Shown: positions 15,971-24,789, counted from the first letter of the stretch. The stretch is 64,000 bases of DNA from Bradyrhizobium cajani (GCF_009759665.1 NZ_WQNE01000012.1:62001-126000); one strand, 5' to 3'. The notes: generated by a model from the letters alone, not told the origin. Numbers and translations: made by a program.

Positions 15971-17011
15971 TCAGTCCTTCTCTTCCTCGACGGCGGGCGC
16001 GGCGAGCGAGCGCAGCAGCAGCACGGGGATCAGGAGCATGAAGACGATCACTTCCTTGTAGTTGGAGGCATAGAAGGACGAGAACGCCTCGACGATGCCG
16101 ACCACCAGCGCCGCGACGGCGGTTAAGGGGTAGCTGACGAGGCCGCCGATGATCGCGGCGACGAAACCCTTCAGCCCGATCAGGAAGCCCGAGTCGTAAT
16201 AGAGCGTCGTGATCGGCACGATCATGATGCCCGAGAGGGCGCCGATGACGGAGGCCAGCAGGAAGGCGATCTGCCCCGACAGCGTGGTGCGGATGCCGGC
16301 CAGCCGCGCCCCGAGCCGGTTCACGGCGGTCGCGCGCAGCGCCTTGCCGTAGAGCGTCAGGCCGAAGAACAGCCAGAGCCCGACGATGAAGGCGACGGTG
16401 ATGGCGTAGACGGTGATGCTCTGGCCGGTGAAGCGCAGCGCGCCGGCGGTGAAAGCGCCGGACAGCACGGCAGGTCCGCGCTGGCCCTCGGCGCCGAAGA
16501 ACAACAGGCCGAGGCCCTGAAGCGCGAGATGGACGCCCACCGAGGCGATCAGCAGCACCAGCACGGAGGTGTGCGCCAGCGGCTGGAACGCGATGCGGTA
16601 GAGATACAGGCCGATCATCGCCACGATCACGAGCGACAGCGCAATGCAGATGGCGACCGGCGGCTTCTGGGCGGCGAAGTAGATGGTCAGCGCCAGCACG
16701 ATGGCCGGCAGCACGACGTTGGCGAGGACGCTGCGCAGGATCAGCCGTCCATGCAGCGCCTTGCGCGCGACGAACAGGTCGAAGGCAAAGGCGCCGATGC
16801 CCAGCGCAAGTGCGAGCTTTGCCGTGCCCGGCATCTGGCCCGCGGCGAGCGAGGCATAGGTCAGCGCGCCATAGGTGACGAATTCGCCCTGGGGAATGAG
16901 GATCACGCGGGTGACGGCGAACACCAGCACCAGCGCGAGGCCGAGCAGCGCATAGATCGCGCCATTGGTGATGCCGTCCTGCACCAGGAACAGCATGATG
17001 GTGGTATTCAA
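15971..17011 (-). CDS. Branched-chain-type ABC transporter permease (LivH family)
   Basis: 346 residues with a string of hydrophobic helices beginning FLVQDGITNGAIYALLGLALVLVFAVTRV and containing the LivH pattern PQGEFVTYGAL and the coupling-helix segment ATAVNRLGARLAGIRTT. It ends in a membrane helix followed by AVEEEKD. First gene of the ABC operon, 177 nt from the divergent MarR gene, and it runs 5 nt into the fused LivM-LivG gene. An inverted-repeat operator lies in the intergenic region. Confidence 0.92.
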   Translation of the reverse strand: MNTTIMLFLVQDGITNGAIYALLGLALVLVFAVTRVILIPQGEFVTYGALTYASLAAGQMPGTAKLALALGIGAFAFDLFVARKALHGRLILRSVLANVVLPAIVLALTIYFAAQKPPVAICIALSLVIVAMIGLYLYRIAFQPLAHTSVLVLLIASVGVHLALQGLGLLFFGAEGQRGPAVLSGAFTAGALRFTGQSITVYAITVAFIVGLWLFFGLTLYGKALRATAVNRLGARLAGIRTTLSGQIAFLLASVIGALSGIMIVPITTLYYDSGFLIGLKGFVAAIIGGLVSYPLTAVAALVVGIVEAFSSFYASNYKEVIVFMLLIPVLLLRSLAAPAVEEEKD

Positions 17012-17096
17012 GACCGGACGCTCCCCCTCAAAGATCGGGGCCGGTCCTCCCGATTGTGGGGGACGGCCCGCTCACAGCCATTGAAAAACGCTGGCG

Positions 17097-17130
17097 ATAT
17101 TTGATATGGTCCATAACAATTATCAAATAT
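17097..17130. promoter_or_regulatory. Operator candidate between livH and the MarR gene
   Basis: Perfect 10-bp arms, ATATTTGATA (17097-17106) and TATCAAATAT (17121-17130), surround a 14-nt spacer. A nested repeat TATGG-T-CCATA (17105-17115) overlaps the left arm, and CATAAC in the spacer carries the ATAAC half-site. It lies 58-92 nt from the MarR start and about 90 nt from livH, where an autoregulatory MarR site is expected. Confidence 0.65.
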
Positions 17131-17188
17131 AATCTCAAGGGTGGCGGACGACCCGTCCCGAATTTAGCGGGATTACGAGCACGAGGCG

Positions 17189-17710
17189 ATGACCGTTTCC
17201 AAAACCGCTGAAAAGTCTTCCGAAAAGCCGGCTGACGCGGCCAAGGGCCGCAAGGATGCGGCCGAGGCGCAGCCTGAAGCCCTCCAGCTCGGCGAGCTCT
17301 CCGAGCAGCTGGGCTATGTGCTGAAGCGGGCCCAGCTCAAGGTGTTCGAGAACTTTTTGCGCTGCATGGCCTCGCTCCAGCTCACGCCGGCGCAGTTCTC
17401 GGTGCTGCTGCTGGTCGAGAAGAATCCGGGCCGTAACCAGACCGAGGTGGCCTCGACGCTCGGCATCCTGCGTCCCAACTTCGTGGCGATGCTCGACAAT
17501 CTCGAGAGCCGCGACCTTTGCGCGCGGATCCGCTCCACCAACGACCGCCGCTCGCACATCCTGGTGCTGACCGACAAGGGCAAGGCCGTGCTGGCCCGCG
17601 CCAAGAAGCTGGTCGCGAGCAAACACGAGGCCCGGCTGAACGACCTTCTGGGGCAGGCCAACCGCGAAGCCCTGATCGGGATGCTCTCGAAGATCGCGAA
17701 CGAGTTTTGA
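17189..17710 (+). CDS. MarR-family transcriptional regulator (CouR-like candidate)
   Basis: 173 residues. A Lys/Ala-rich N-terminal tail (about 30 residues) precedes the MarR core: LQLTPAQFSVLLLVEKNPGRNQTEVASTLGILRPNFVAMLDNLESRDLCAR (HTH) and the DRR wing STNDRRSHILVLT. It is divergent from the ABC operon and in the same 17-kb locus as the hydroxycinnamate genes. In R. palustris the MarR protein CouR represses p-coumarate genes and responds to p-coumaroyl-CoA. Orthology here is inferred from family and context. Confidence 0.85.
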   Translation: MTVSKTAEKSSEKPADAAKGRKDAAEAQPEALQLGELSEQLGYVLKRAQLKVFENFLRCMASLQLTPAQFSVLLLVEKNPGRNQTEVASTLGILRPNFVAMLDNLESRDLCARIRSTNDRRSHILVLTDKGKAVLARAKKLVASKHEARLNDLLGQANREALIGMLSKIANEF

Positions 17711-17718
17711 TCGATTTC

Positions 17719-17798
17719 GTCATTCCGGGGCGATGCGTAGCATCGAACCCGGAATCTCGAGATTCCGGGTTCACGCTTGCGCGTGCCCCGGAATGACG
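17719..17798. repeat. Palindromic intergenic repeat, family C (GTCATTCCGGGGC type)
   Basis: GTCATTCCGGGGC...CCCGGAATCTCG pairs with the second half CGAGATTCCGGG...GCCCCGGAATGAC. The family is the commonest in the window (seven copies). Here it lies between convergent genes. Confidence 0.85.
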
Positions 17799-17812
17799 CG
17801 AGAGGCACGATC

Positions 17813-19096
17813 TCAATCCACCAAGATCACCCTGATGTCGTTCACGTTGGTCAGCGTCGGGCCCGGCAGCAAGAGGTCGCCGGTCGCCTCGAAGAAGGTC
17901 GTCGCGTCGTTGTTGTCGAGATAGGCCTGTGGCTGCAGCGACAGCGCCTTCATCTTCGCGAACGTCGCCGCATCGATGAGCGCGCCGGCGGGATCGGTGG
18001 GGTTGCCGGCACCGCCGTCGGCGCCGTCGGTGTCGCCCGCGAGCGCAGAGATATCAGGCGTGTCCTTCAAAAGGCCGGCGAGCGCCAGCGCATATTCCTG
18101 GTTCGGCCCGCCGCGGCCATGGCCGCGCACGGTCACCGTGAGCTCGCCGCCGGACAGGATCGCGATGCGCTTGCCTTGCGCGCGGGCCTCAAGCGCCAGT
18201 CGGGCGTGATCGGCCGCGACCTCGCGGGCCTCGCCTTCGAGGTCGGCGCCGAGATCGATGGTCTCGTAGCCGGCCTCCTTGGCGAGCTTCACCGCGGCGT
18301 CGAGCGATTGCTTGGGCCGGGCGATCAGTTCGAATTGCGCGCGCGCGAAGGCCGCATCGCCCGGCTTGCAGCTTTCGTTGGCGGGATCGTCGAGCGCGCG
18401 GCGCACGGCATCGTGGATGTCGAGCTTGTACTTCGCCACGATCGCCCGCGCATCCGCCAGCGTCGTCGGATCGGGCACGGTGGGACCGGAGGCGATCGCG
18501 GAAGGGTCGTCATGCGGCACATCGGAGATCGCGAGCGTGACGATCTCGGCGGCATTCTGGCCGGCGCGCGCCAGCCGGCCGCCCTTGATCCGCGACAGAT
18601 GTTTTCTGACCGTGTTCATCTCGCCGATCGGCGCGCCCGAGCGCAGCAGCGCCTTGTTGACCGCCTGCTTCTGCGCGAAGCTGATGCCGTCCACCGGCGC
18701 GATCCAGTTCGCCGAGCCGCCGCCGGTCAGCAGCACCAGCAGCAGATCGTCCGGCCCGGCCTCGCCCGCGAGCGCGAGCGTGTCGGCAGCGCCCTTGAGG
18801 CCGGCTTCATCCGGCACGGGATGGCCGGCCTCGACCACGCGGATGCGGCGCGTCGGCACGCCGTAGCCGTGGCGCGTGGTGGCGATGCCGACGAGGCGCT
18901 CCGGCGCGAGCTTGAGCGTGTCGAGATAATGCCGTTCCGCGGCCGCGGCCATCGCGCCTGCGCCCTTGCCGGCGGCGAGGCAGATCACGCGCCCTTTGGG
19001 AGCAGGCCGCAAGTGAGGCGCCAGAATCGTGCTGGGATGAGCGGCAGCAACGGCGGCGTCGTAGAGCGCGCGGAGCAGGGGGCGTCGGTCGGTCAT
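17813..19096 (-). CDS. Glycerate 2-kinase / hydroxypyruvate reductase-like (MOFRL family)
   Basis: 427 residues from the ATG at 19096. Patterns of the DUF4147/MOFRL glycerate kinase family are LAAGKGAGAMAAAAERHY, LLLVLLTGGGSANWIAPVDGISFA, EMNTVRKHLSRIKGGRLA and the C-terminal GGELTVTVRGHGRGGPNQEYALALA plus AGDTDGADG. It phosphorylates glycerate to 2-phosphoglycerate. Older annotations call it TtuD. An open frame continues 60 codons upstream, but the family starts at MTDRRPLLRALYDAAV. It follows the terminator of the binding-protein array, so it is probably transcribed independently. Confidence 0.88.
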   Translation of the reverse strand: MTDRRPLLRALYDAAVAAAHPSTILAPHLRPAPKGRVICLAAGKGAGAMAAAAERHYLDTLKLAPERLVGIATTRHGYGVPTRRIRVVEAGHPVPDEAGLKGAADTLALAGEAGPDDLLLVLLTGGGSANWIAPVDGISFAQKQAVNKALLRSGAPIGEMNTVRKHLSRIKGGRLARAGQNAAEIVTLAISDVPHDDPSAIASGPTVPDPTTLADARAIVAKYKLDIHDAVRRALDDPANESCKPGDAAFARAQFELIARPKQSLDAAVKLAKEAGYETIDLGADLEGEAREVAADHARLALEARAQGKRIAILSGGELTVTVRGHGRGGPNQEYALALAGLLKDTPDISALAGDTDGADGGAGNPTDPAGALIDAATFAKMKALSLQPQAYLDNNDATTFFEATGDLLLPGPTLTNVNDIRVILVD

Positions 19097-19230
19097 GACG
19101 AAAAGCCTTGGGCAGACAGGAAAGATCGGCGGCAAGCGCGCCGCTCCCCTGCCTACCGCATCGGACGCCAAAGCGTAAGCGGCCTTTGCCACCATTCGAT
19201 TGTGCAATCGCGTGATCATAATCGGCGCGC

Positions 19231-19268
19231 AAGCAAAAGCCCCCTGCGCGATCAGCGCAGGGGGCTTG
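19231..19268 (-). terminator. Rho-independent terminator after binding-protein gene 1
   Basis: A 12-bp stem AGCCCCCTGCGC/GCGCAGGGGGCT with a 5-nt loop is followed on the minus strand by TTTTGCTTGC. It lies 18 nt after the stop at 19286. Confidence 0.85.
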
Positions 19269-19285
19269 TTGGTCACGTGAGGCGG

Positions 19286-20515
19286 CTAGCCGCCGACGTC
19301 GGCGCTGATCACGTCGCCGAACAGCTCCCATTTCTCGCCCTTGAACTTCTCCAGCTGGAGCTGGCTGATCGGCGCAAAGTCGTTCGACCCGGTGTTGATC
19401 TGGATGCCCGGCAGCAGCACCTCGGTGCGGAAGTTCTTCAGGCTCGCGGCCTGCTTCATGACGTTCTCACGCGTGAGATTGTCACCGCATTGTTTGAGGA
19501 CCTGGACCACCGTCTGCGCGACGCCGTAGCCGACGATCGTGCCCTTGTCGAGCTTGTCGCCCTCGGGGAAGTACTTGTTCATGAAGGCCAGGAAATCCTT
19601 CATGCCGGGGTCGTTCGCCCACGCCGGATCCGCGGCGTCCTTGAGATAATCGGCGGAGATGATGTCCTGGCCGTTCTCGAAGCCGGCGGGCTTCATCACG
19701 CTGCCGACGTTGGCGGAGACGTTGTTGAGGAAGTGCAGCGGCTTCCAGCCGATCTCTGCGTTCTTCTTGATCGCCTGGGCCGCGAATTTCGGCGTGGTGA
19801 TGTTCATGAAGACGTCGGCGCCGGTCGACTTCATCTTGACGATGTGGCTGTCGATGGTCGGCTCGGAGGTCTCGTAGCTCTCCTCGATCACGATCATCGC
19901 AGCGGCTTTGGAGCCGAGGCCGTCCTTCAGGCCCTTCAGGTAATCCTTGCCGTAATCGTCGTTCTGGTAGAGCACGGCGATCTTGGCGTCCGGCTTGTTC
20001 TTGAGCAGCCACTTGGCGTAGATCTGCGTCTCGCTCTGGTAGTTGGGCTGCCAGCCCATCGTCCACGCGAAGTTCTGCGGATCGTTCCACTTGGTGGCGC
20101 CGGTGGCGACGAACAGTTGCGGCACCTTCTTCGAGTTCATGTATTTCTGGATCGCCGAGTTCGGCGGCGTGCCGAGCGAGTTGAAGATGAACAGCACCTC
20201 GTCGCTCTCGACCAGCTTGCGTGCCTGCTCCACCGTCTTCGGCGGCGAATAGGCGTCGTCATAGCTGATGAAGTTGATCTTGCGGCCGTTGATGCCGCCC
20301 TCTTCGTTGATCTTCTTGAAATAGGCGGCCTCGGTCCGCCCGATGATGCCATAGGCGGAGGCCGGTCCGCTGTAGGGCATGATGTTGCCGATCTTGATCT
20401 CTGTATCGGTGGCGCCGGTATCGTATTTCTTCTGGGCCGATGCAGTGGAGGTCGTGGCCGCAAAGAGCGCGAGCGCCAGTGACGCGGCCGCAAGCTTGCC
20501 GGTGACAGCGGGCAT
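19286..20515 (-). CDS. Branched-chain-type ABC substrate-binding protein, paralogue 1 of 4
   Basis: 409 residues from the ATG at 20515. The start is chosen for its AGGGAG ribosome site and a proper signal peptide (about 1-28, ending STASAQ). The mature N-terminus KKYDTGATDTEIKIGNIMPY is shared almost word for word with the three upstream paralogues, as is the C-terminus KWELFGDVISADVGG. Peripla_BP_6 fold. Ligand inferred from the divergent beta-oxidation operon to be a dicarboxylic or fatty acid. It has its own leader of about 150 nt and terminator, so it can be a separate transcription unit. Confidence 0.88.
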   Translation of the reverse strand: MPAVTGKLAAASLALALFAATTSTASAQKKYDTGATDTEIKIGNIMPYSGPASAYGIIGRTEAAYFKKINEEGGINGRKINFISYDDAYSPPKTVEQARKLVESDEVLFIFNSLGTPPNSAIQKYMNSKKVPQLFVATGATKWNDPQNFAWTMGWQPNYQSETQIYAKWLLKNKPDAKIAVLYQNDDYGKDYLKGLKDGLGSKAAAMIVIEESYETSEPTIDSHIVKMKSTGADVFMNITTPKFAAQAIKKNAEIGWKPLHFLNNVSANVGSVMKPAGFENGQDIISADYLKDAADPAWANDPGMKDFLAFMNKYFPEGDKLDKGTIVGYGVAQTVVQVLKQCGDNLTRENVMKQAASLKNFRTEVLLPGIQINTGSNDFAPISQLQLEKFKGEKWELFGDVISADVGG

Positions 20516-20615
20516 TCCAATCTCCCTAATTTTCTTGGTGTGTGCGTCCCTTTTCTTGTCTTGATTGTTCTTGGTGACGCTGCCGTAATTCAATACGATT
20601 TGGTTGGCGCCTTCA

Positions 20616-20648
20616 ACAAAAAGCCCCTGCGGCGACGCCGCAGGGGCT
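20616..20648 (-). terminator. Rho-independent terminator after binding-protein gene 2
   Basis: The stem AGCCCCTGCGGC/GCCGCAGGGGCT (20622-20648) is followed on the minus strand by TTTTTGTTG. It lies about 38 nt after the stop at 20687. Confidence 0.85.
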
Positions 20649-20686
20649 GCTTCTTTAGTAGTCATTAAGGGGCAAGGCCGCGCCTT

Positions 20687-21916
20687 TTAGCCGCCCACGT
20701 CGCTACTGAGGACGTCGCCGAACAGCTCCCAGCTTTCGCCCTTGAAGCGCATGAGTTGCACTTGGGACAGCGGCGCAAAGTCGGTGGGGCTGGTGTTAAC
20801 CTTGATGCCCGGCAGCAGGCCGGCGGGCTCGAAGTCCCGGATGGAGGCTGCCTGCTTCATGACGTTGCCTCGCGTCAGATCGTCGCCGCATGCCTTCAAT
20901 ACATGCACGAGACCCTGGGCTACGATGTATCCGTACATCACCGCCGAATCCGTGCGGTTGGCTTCCGGATAGTACTTGTCGAGGAACTCGTTCCAGGCCT
21001 TCATCGCCGGATCGTTCTTCCATTGCGCATCGGTCGGATCCTTATAGTAGTTCGAGGAGATGATGCCCTGCGAGGCCTCGAAGCCGGCCGGCTTCATGAC
21101 GCTGCCGATAGAAACCGAGACGTTGTTGAGGAAATGCATTGGCTTCCAGCCGATCTCATGCATCTTCTTGATCGTCTGAGCAGCAAATTTCGGCGTGGTG
21201 ACGTCGAAGAACACGTCGGCATCCGTCGACTTCAGCTTGACGATGCTGGAGTCGATGGTCGGCTGCGCCACCTCGTAGCTCTCCTCGGCCACGATCATCG
21301 ACGCCGCCTTGGCGCCCAGGCCGTCCTTCAGGCCCTTGACGTAGTCTTTGCCGTAGTCGTCGTTCTGATAGAGGATGGCTATCCTGGCGCCCGGCCTTTC
21401 CTTCAGAATGTACTTTGCATAGATGCGGGCTTCAGTCTGGTAGTTCGGCTGCCAGCCCATGGTCCACGGAAAATCTTTGGAATCGTCCCATTTGGTGGCG
21501 CCGGTGGCGACGAACAGTTGCGGCACCTTCTTCGAGTTCATGTATTTCTGGATCGCCGTGTTCGGCGGCGTGCCGAGCGAGTTGAAGATCAGAAACACCT
21601 CGTCGCTCTCGACGAGCTTGCGCGCCTGCTCCACCGTCTTCGGCGGCGAATAGGCGTCGTCATAGGAGACGAAGTTGATCTTGCGGCCGTTGACGCCGCC
21701 TTCGGCGTTGACCTTGCGGAAATAGGCCTCCTCGGTCTTGCCGATCACGCCGTAGGCGGAGGCCGGTCCGCTGTAGGGCATGATGTTGCCGATTTTGATT
21801 TCGGTATCGGATGCGCCGGTGTCGTATTTCTTCTGCGCGGACGCTGTCGTGGACAGCGTGGCGGCCAGCACGAGGGCGGCCGAGAGGGCCCCCAATCGCA
21901 CATGCATTGCAGGCAT
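20687..21916 (-). CDS. Branched-chain-type ABC substrate-binding protein, paralogue 2 of 4
   Basis: 409 residues. The signal peptide (about 1-28, ending STTASAQ) and the mature start KKYDTGASDTEIKIGNIMPY are as in the other paralogues. The C-terminus is ESWELFGDVLSSDVGG. AGGGAG precedes the ATG. Differences from paralogue 1 cluster in the second half (for example DKYYPEANRTDSAVMYGYIVAQG), which could reflect a different ligand. A terminator follows it, and a 258-nt leader without a gene precedes it. Confidence 0.88.
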   Translation of the reverse strand: MPAMHVRLGALSAALVLAATLSTTASAQKKYDTGASDTEIKIGNIMPYSGPASAYGVIGKTEEAYFRKVNAEGGVNGRKINFVSYDDAYSPPKTVEQARKLVESDEVFLIFNSLGTPPNTAIQKYMNSKKVPQLFVATGATKWDDSKDFPWTMGWQPNYQTEARIYAKYILKERPGARIAILYQNDDYGKDYVKGLKDGLGAKAASMIVAEESYEVAQPTIDSSIVKLKSTDADVFFDVTTPKFAAQTIKKMHEIGWKPMHFLNNVSVSIGSVMKPAGFEASQGIISSNYYKDPTDAQWKNDPAMKAWNEFLDKYYPEANRTDSAVMYGYIVAQGLVHVLKACGDDLTRGNVMKQAASIRDFEPAGLLPGIKVNTSPTDFAPLSQVQLMRFKGESWELFGDVLSSDVGG

Positions 21917-22174
21917 TTTAATCTCCCTGGGCAGATTTGAATGTGTCGATTGTTCTTGGTTGGGGGCGATCGTTGCTTGTCGCTCCGGCCCACATTCAAT
22001 ACCGTTCCAGGCCGGCCAGCAAGGAGAACGCCCCGGCGGAGCCGTCGCAGCGAGGCGATCTTTTTTCGAGGGGATGTGGAATATTCCGGGGAGCGAGATG
22101 ATGCGCTAGTCAGTCAGCTGCGCGGAGGTTGTCTCGTGAAATGCAGGCTATTTTGAATTGCGCGCCTGCGGTGC

Positions 22175-23401
22175 TCAGTGGCCGAGATCGCTCGAGATGA
22201 TGTCGCCGAACAGCTCCCATTTCCGGCCCTTGAACCGCATCATCTGGAGCTGCTCGATCGGGGCGAAATTGTCCGGCGCGGTGTTGATCTTGATGCCGGG
22301 CAAAAGCGTGTCGGGTGCGAAATCCTTCAGGCTGGCAGCCTGCCTCATGACGTTCTCGCGGGTGAGGTCATCGCCGCACATTTGCAGCACCTTCACCATG
22401 GTCTGCGCGGCGGCATAGCCGAACACCACGCCGGCATCGAGCTTGTTGGCCTTGGGGTCGTACTGCGCGAGGAAATTATAGAACTTCTTCATGCCGTCGT
22501 CGGCGTTCCATTGCGGGTCGGAGCCATCCTTGGTGTAGCTCGCCGACAGGATGCCTTGCGAGATCTCGAAGCCCGCTGGCTCGATCACGCCGCCGACCGA
22601 GGCCGAGACGTTGGAGATGATGTGCATCGGATGCCAACCGATCTCCGCCGCCTTCTTGATCCCCTGCGCGGCGAATTTCGGGCTGGTGATGCTGATGAAG
22701 ACGTCGGCGTCGGCGGCCTTCAGCTTCACGACGTGCTCGTCGATCGCCGGCTCGGAGGTGTCGTAGGGTTCTTGCAGCACGATCATCGCCGCCTTGGGAC
22801 CCAAGCCGTCCTTCAGTCCCTTCAGATAGTCCTTGCCGAAATCGTCGTTCTGGTAGAGCACGCCGATCTTGGCGTCCGGCTTCTCCTTCATGATGTACTT
22901 GGCGTAGATGCGCGCCTCGCTGACGTAGCTCGGCTGCCAGCCCATGGACCACGGATATTGCTTGGGATCGTTCCACTTCGAGGCGCCGCTCGCCACGAAC
23001 AATTGCGGCACCTTCTTCTCGTTCATGTATTTGCGGATCGCGCCGTTGGTCGAGGTGCCGAGCGAGCCGAAGATCAGCAATACGCCGTCGCTCTCGACCA
23101 GCTTGCGCGCCTGCTCCACCGTCTTCGGCGGCGAATAGCCGTCGTCATAGGAGATGAACTTGATCTTGCGGCCGCCGATGCCGCCCTCGGCGTTGATCTT
23201 GTTGAAATAGGCCTCCTCGGTCCTGCCGATCGCGGCATAGGCGGAGGCGGGGCCGCTATAGGGCATGATGTTGCCGATCTTGATCTCGGTATCGGACGCG
23301 CCGGTGTCGTATTTCTTTTGCGCCAGCGCCTCGCTGCTCATCGCAGTGCACAACGCGAATGCGGCCGAGAAGGCCACAACCTGAAAACGAACCGCAGTCA
23401 T
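22175..23401 (-). CDS. Branched-chain-type ABC substrate-binding protein, paralogue 3 of 4
   Basis: 408 residues from the ATG at 23401, preceded by AGGAGA. An open frame runs 21 codons further upstream into the terminator of the next gene, so the longer start is unlikely. Signal peptide about 1-28 (ending SSEALAQ), then the shared KKYDTGASDTEIKIGNIMPY. The C-terminus GRKWELFGDIISSDLGH departs slightly from its sisters. Ends with no strong hairpin that I can see, unlike the other three copies. Confidence 0.88.
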   Translation of the reverse strand: MTAVRFQVVAFSAAFALCTAMSSEALAQKKYDTGASDTEIKIGNIMPYSGPASAYAAIGRTEEAYFNKINAEGGIGGRKIKFISYDDGYSPPKTVEQARKLVESDGVLLIFGSLGTSTNGAIRKYMNEKKVPQLFVASGASKWNDPKQYPWSMGWQPSYVSEARIYAKYIMKEKPDAKIGVLYQNDDFGKDYLKGLKDGLGPKAAMIVLQEPYDTSEPAIDEHVVKLKAADADVFISITSPKFAAQGIKKAAEIGWHPMHIISNVSASVGGVIEPAGFEISQGILSASYTKDGSDPQWNADDGMKKFYNFLAQYDPKANKLDAGVVFGYAAAQTMVKVLQMCGDDLTRENVMRQAASLKDFAPDTLLPGIKINTAPDNFAPIEQLQMMRFKGRKWELFGDIISSDLGH

Positions 23402-23460
23402 TGTTCTCCTGCCCCGAGTTGGATCGGCGCCGCATTGAACAAGATTGACGCCGGACGTCA

Positions 23461-23493
23461 ACAAAAAGCCCCCGCGATCGTTCGCGGGGGCTT
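23461..23493 (-). terminator. Rho-independent terminator after binding-protein gene 4
   Basis: The 12-bp stem AAGCCCCCGCGA/TCGCGGGGGCTT has a 4-nt loop, with TTTTTGTTGAC following on the minus strand. It is 28 nt after the stop at 23521 and just upstream of paralogue 3. It should separate the livGFHM-SBP4 operon from the remaining copies. Confidence 0.88.
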
Positions 23494-23520
23494 CATGAGT
23501 TGGACTAGTGCGTCAGCGTG

Positions 23521-24750
23521 TCACTCGGAGGGGACGTCGCCGCTGATGATCTCGCCGAACAGTTCCCACCTCTCGCCCTTGAAGCGCTGCATCTGGAGCT
23601 GCGCGATCGGGGCGAAGTCGGTGGCGCCGGTGTTGAGCTTGACGCCGGGCAGCATGGTGTCCGGCACGAAGTCCTTCAACGAGGCGGCCTGCTTCATGAT
23701 GTTGGCGCGGGTGAGATCGTCACCAGACATTTCCAGCACCTTGGCCAGGGTCGACGCGGCGCCATAGCCGTAGACCATGCTGGTGTCGGACTTGTCGGCA
23801 CCCGGCATGTACTTGTCGACGAACTCGTTCCACTTCTTCATGCCGGGGTCGTTGGCCCACTGCGGATCGGTCGAATCCTTGGCATAGGCCGCCGACAGCA
23901 CGCCCTGCGCGTTCTCGAAGCCGGCCGGCTTCATCACGCTGCCGACCGAGATCGACACGTTGGTGAGGATCTGGAGCGGCTTCCAGCTGAGCTCGGCGGT
24001 CTTCTTGATGGTCTGGGCGGCGAACTTCGGCGTCGCATAGATCAGCAGCACGTCGGGATTGGCGGCCTTGATCTTGACGATGTGGCCGTCGATCGACGGC
24101 TCGGACACCTCGTAGCTCTCCTCCATGATGATCATGGACGAGCCCTTGGCGCCGAGGCCGTCCTTGGTGCCCTTGAGGTAGTCTTTGCCGAAATCGTCGT
24201 TCTGGTAGAGGATCGCGACCTTGGCGTCAGGCTTCTCCTTCATCAGCCATTTCGCGTAGATCTGCGCTTCGCTCTGGTAGGAGGGCTGCCAGCCGATGGT
24301 CCACGGGAAGTTCTTCGGATCGTTCCACTTGGTGGCGCCGGTGGCGACGAAGAGCTGCGGGATCTTCTTGGCGTTGAGATACTTCTGGATCGCCGTGTTC
24401 GAGGGCGTGCCGAGCGGGTTGAACACCGCCAGCACCTCGTCGCTCTCGACCAGCTTGCGGACCTGCTCGACGGCCTTCGGCGGCGAATAGCCGTCGTCAT
24501 AGGTGACGAAGCTGATCTTGCGGCCGTTGATGCCGCCCTTGTCGTTGATCATCTTGAAATAGGCTTCCTCGGTCTTGCCGATGATGCCATAGGCCGACGC
24601 CGGACCGCTGTACGGCATGATGTTGCCGATCTTGATCTCGGTATCGGACGCGCCGGTGTCGTACTTCTTCTGGGCGAGTGCTGCGGTGGAGGCGAGGGTC
24701 GCGACCGCCGTCGCGAGCGCGGCGGTTCGCAGTGTTCTTCCGAAAAACAA
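23521..24750 (-). CDS. Branched-chain-type ABC substrate-binding protein, paralogue 4 of 4 (operon-linked)
   Basis: 409 residues if started at TTG 24750, which has AAGGAG at ideal spacing and makes its length equal to its paralogues. A TTG six codons upstream (24768) is the alternative but lacks a ribosome site. Signal peptide ends STAALAQ, followed by KKYDTGASDTEIKIGNIMPY. The C-terminus is RWELFGEIISGDVPSE. It is directly downstream of livM, so this copy is the one expressed with the permeases. It is probably the ancestor of the array, though that is inference. Confidence 0.88.
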   Translation of the reverse strand: MFFGRTLRTAALATAVATLASTAALAQKKYDTGASDTEIKIGNIMPYSGPASAYGIIGKTEEAYFKMINDKGGINGRKISFVTYDDGYSPPKAVEQVRKLVESDEVLAVFNPLGTPSNTAIQKYLNAKKIPQLFVATGATKWNDPKNFPWTIGWQPSYQSEAQIYAKWLMKEKPDAKVAILYQNDDFGKDYLKGTKDGLGAKGSSMIIMEESYEVSEPSIDGHIVKIKAANPDVLLIYATPKFAAQTIKKTAELSWKPLQILTNVSISVGSVMKPAGFENAQGVLSAAYAKDSTDPQWANDPGMKKWNEFVDKYMPGADKSDTSMVYGYGAASTLAKVLEMSGDDLTRANIMKQAASLKDFVPDTMLPGVKLNTGATDFAPIAQLQMQRFKGERWELFGEIISGDVPSE

Positions 24751-24789
24751 TTGGGTCTCCTTCTTCAATGAACGTCTTGGCGGGGGTTT

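Noticed and set aside
17777..20482. Open plus-strand frame of about 900 codons
   Set aside because: It lies opposite the glycerate kinase and binding-protein gene 1, both unmistakable, and crosses two terminators. It is a shadow frame.
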